DNA from: Chloroflexota bacterium
GTDB taxonomy: Bacteria; Chloroflexota; Dehalococcoidia; Lucifugimonadales; Lucifugimonadaceae
DNA length: 6,663 nt
Assembly: GCA_016210435.1 (NCBI GenBank)
Contig: JACQUF010000401.1
Span: 1 to 6,663 of the forward strand
Direction of reading: 5' to 3'
Under the pieces are notes generated by a model. The model had not been told where the DNA came from. It made no database searches and saw nothing but the letters and a program-made list of their open reading frames with translations. Made by a program: the position numbers and the translations under genes. Below, one piece after another: positions 6,515 through 6,663 of the stretch. Every line of letters starts with the position of its first letter. Position 1 is the stretch's first letter.

Positions 6515-6663
6515 GTTCGCGGCCGTAACTACCCGCAGGTTGCCCCAAGATGCTCACCCTTAAGTCCGTTCCGACCTTCGGGGACCAACGCCGTGTCGGA
6601 ACCACTGCCGCCAACCGGTTGAGAGGGGGCGGTCTGTCGCTATGCCCTACGCCGTCGCCCGCC
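6515..6663. other. Downstream region of the regulator gene, window edge
   Basis: Nothing firm is seen here. An inverted repeat GTTCCGAC (6568-6575) / GTCGGAAC (6595-6602) forms an 8-bp stem with a 19-base loop, 54 bases after the stop; no T-run follows, so a terminator call would be weak. An ATG at 6642 follows a purine-rich AGAGGGGGCGG stretch ending about 11 bases earlier and could begin a gene that runs off the window, but only seven codons are visible. Confidence 0.35.

Noticed and set aside
6549..6663. An open frame from ATG 6549 running off the window
   Set aside because: It has no ribosome binding site, runs through the inverted repeat at 6568-6602, and has an unremarkable composition; too little sequence to support a gene.

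Overview
The window is GC-rich throughout and holds three intact genes and one gene remnant. Codons favour G or C in the third position. Two features suggest a Chloroflexota-like bacterium: long Thr/Pro/Ala-rich linkers of the 'TPTSTPAP' or '[10 protein letters not shown]' kind joining extracytoplasmic modules, and a regulator that couples an FHA domain to an OmpR-type winged helix. This is an inference from style; no marker gene is present.

Layout. (1) At about 88-447 on the minus strand is the C-terminal half of a cyclic-nucleotide-binding domain. It has an intact phosphate-binding cassette, but no recognisable N-terminal barrel and no DNA-binding domain, so it is probably a remnant. (2) At 641-4243 on the minus strand is a large lipoprotein of about 1,200 residues. 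Its parts in order are a lipobox signal, a 21-residue tandem repeat, an unrecognised N-terminal domain, a Pro/Thr linker, a probable beta-propeller, a second linker, and a LamG-like (concanavalin A fold) domain. Its last ~50 codons appear to be in the wrong frame because of one extra base in a G run at 795-798. (3) At 4479-5615 on the minus strand is a secreted protein of 378 residues made of two tandem copies of a ~170-residue domain, with a very strong ribosome binding site. A long imperfect hairpin lies just after its stop codon. (4) At 5885-6514 on the plus strand is a 209-residue FHA-winged-helix transcription factor, divergent from gene 3 across a 269-base shared upstream region.

How the parts may work together. 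The FHA-winged-helix protein looks like a cytoplasmic regulator that could be controlled by Ser/Thr phosphorylation, since it lacks a receiver domain. Its divergent position makes the secreted duplicated-domain protein, and perhaps the surface lipoprotein behind it, plausible targets. The two export-directed genes look like a surface or extracellular set, with binding-type modules (LamG, propeller, beta-rich repeats) and no catalytic motif that I recognise. I see no mobile element, CRISPR array, tRNA or rRNA.
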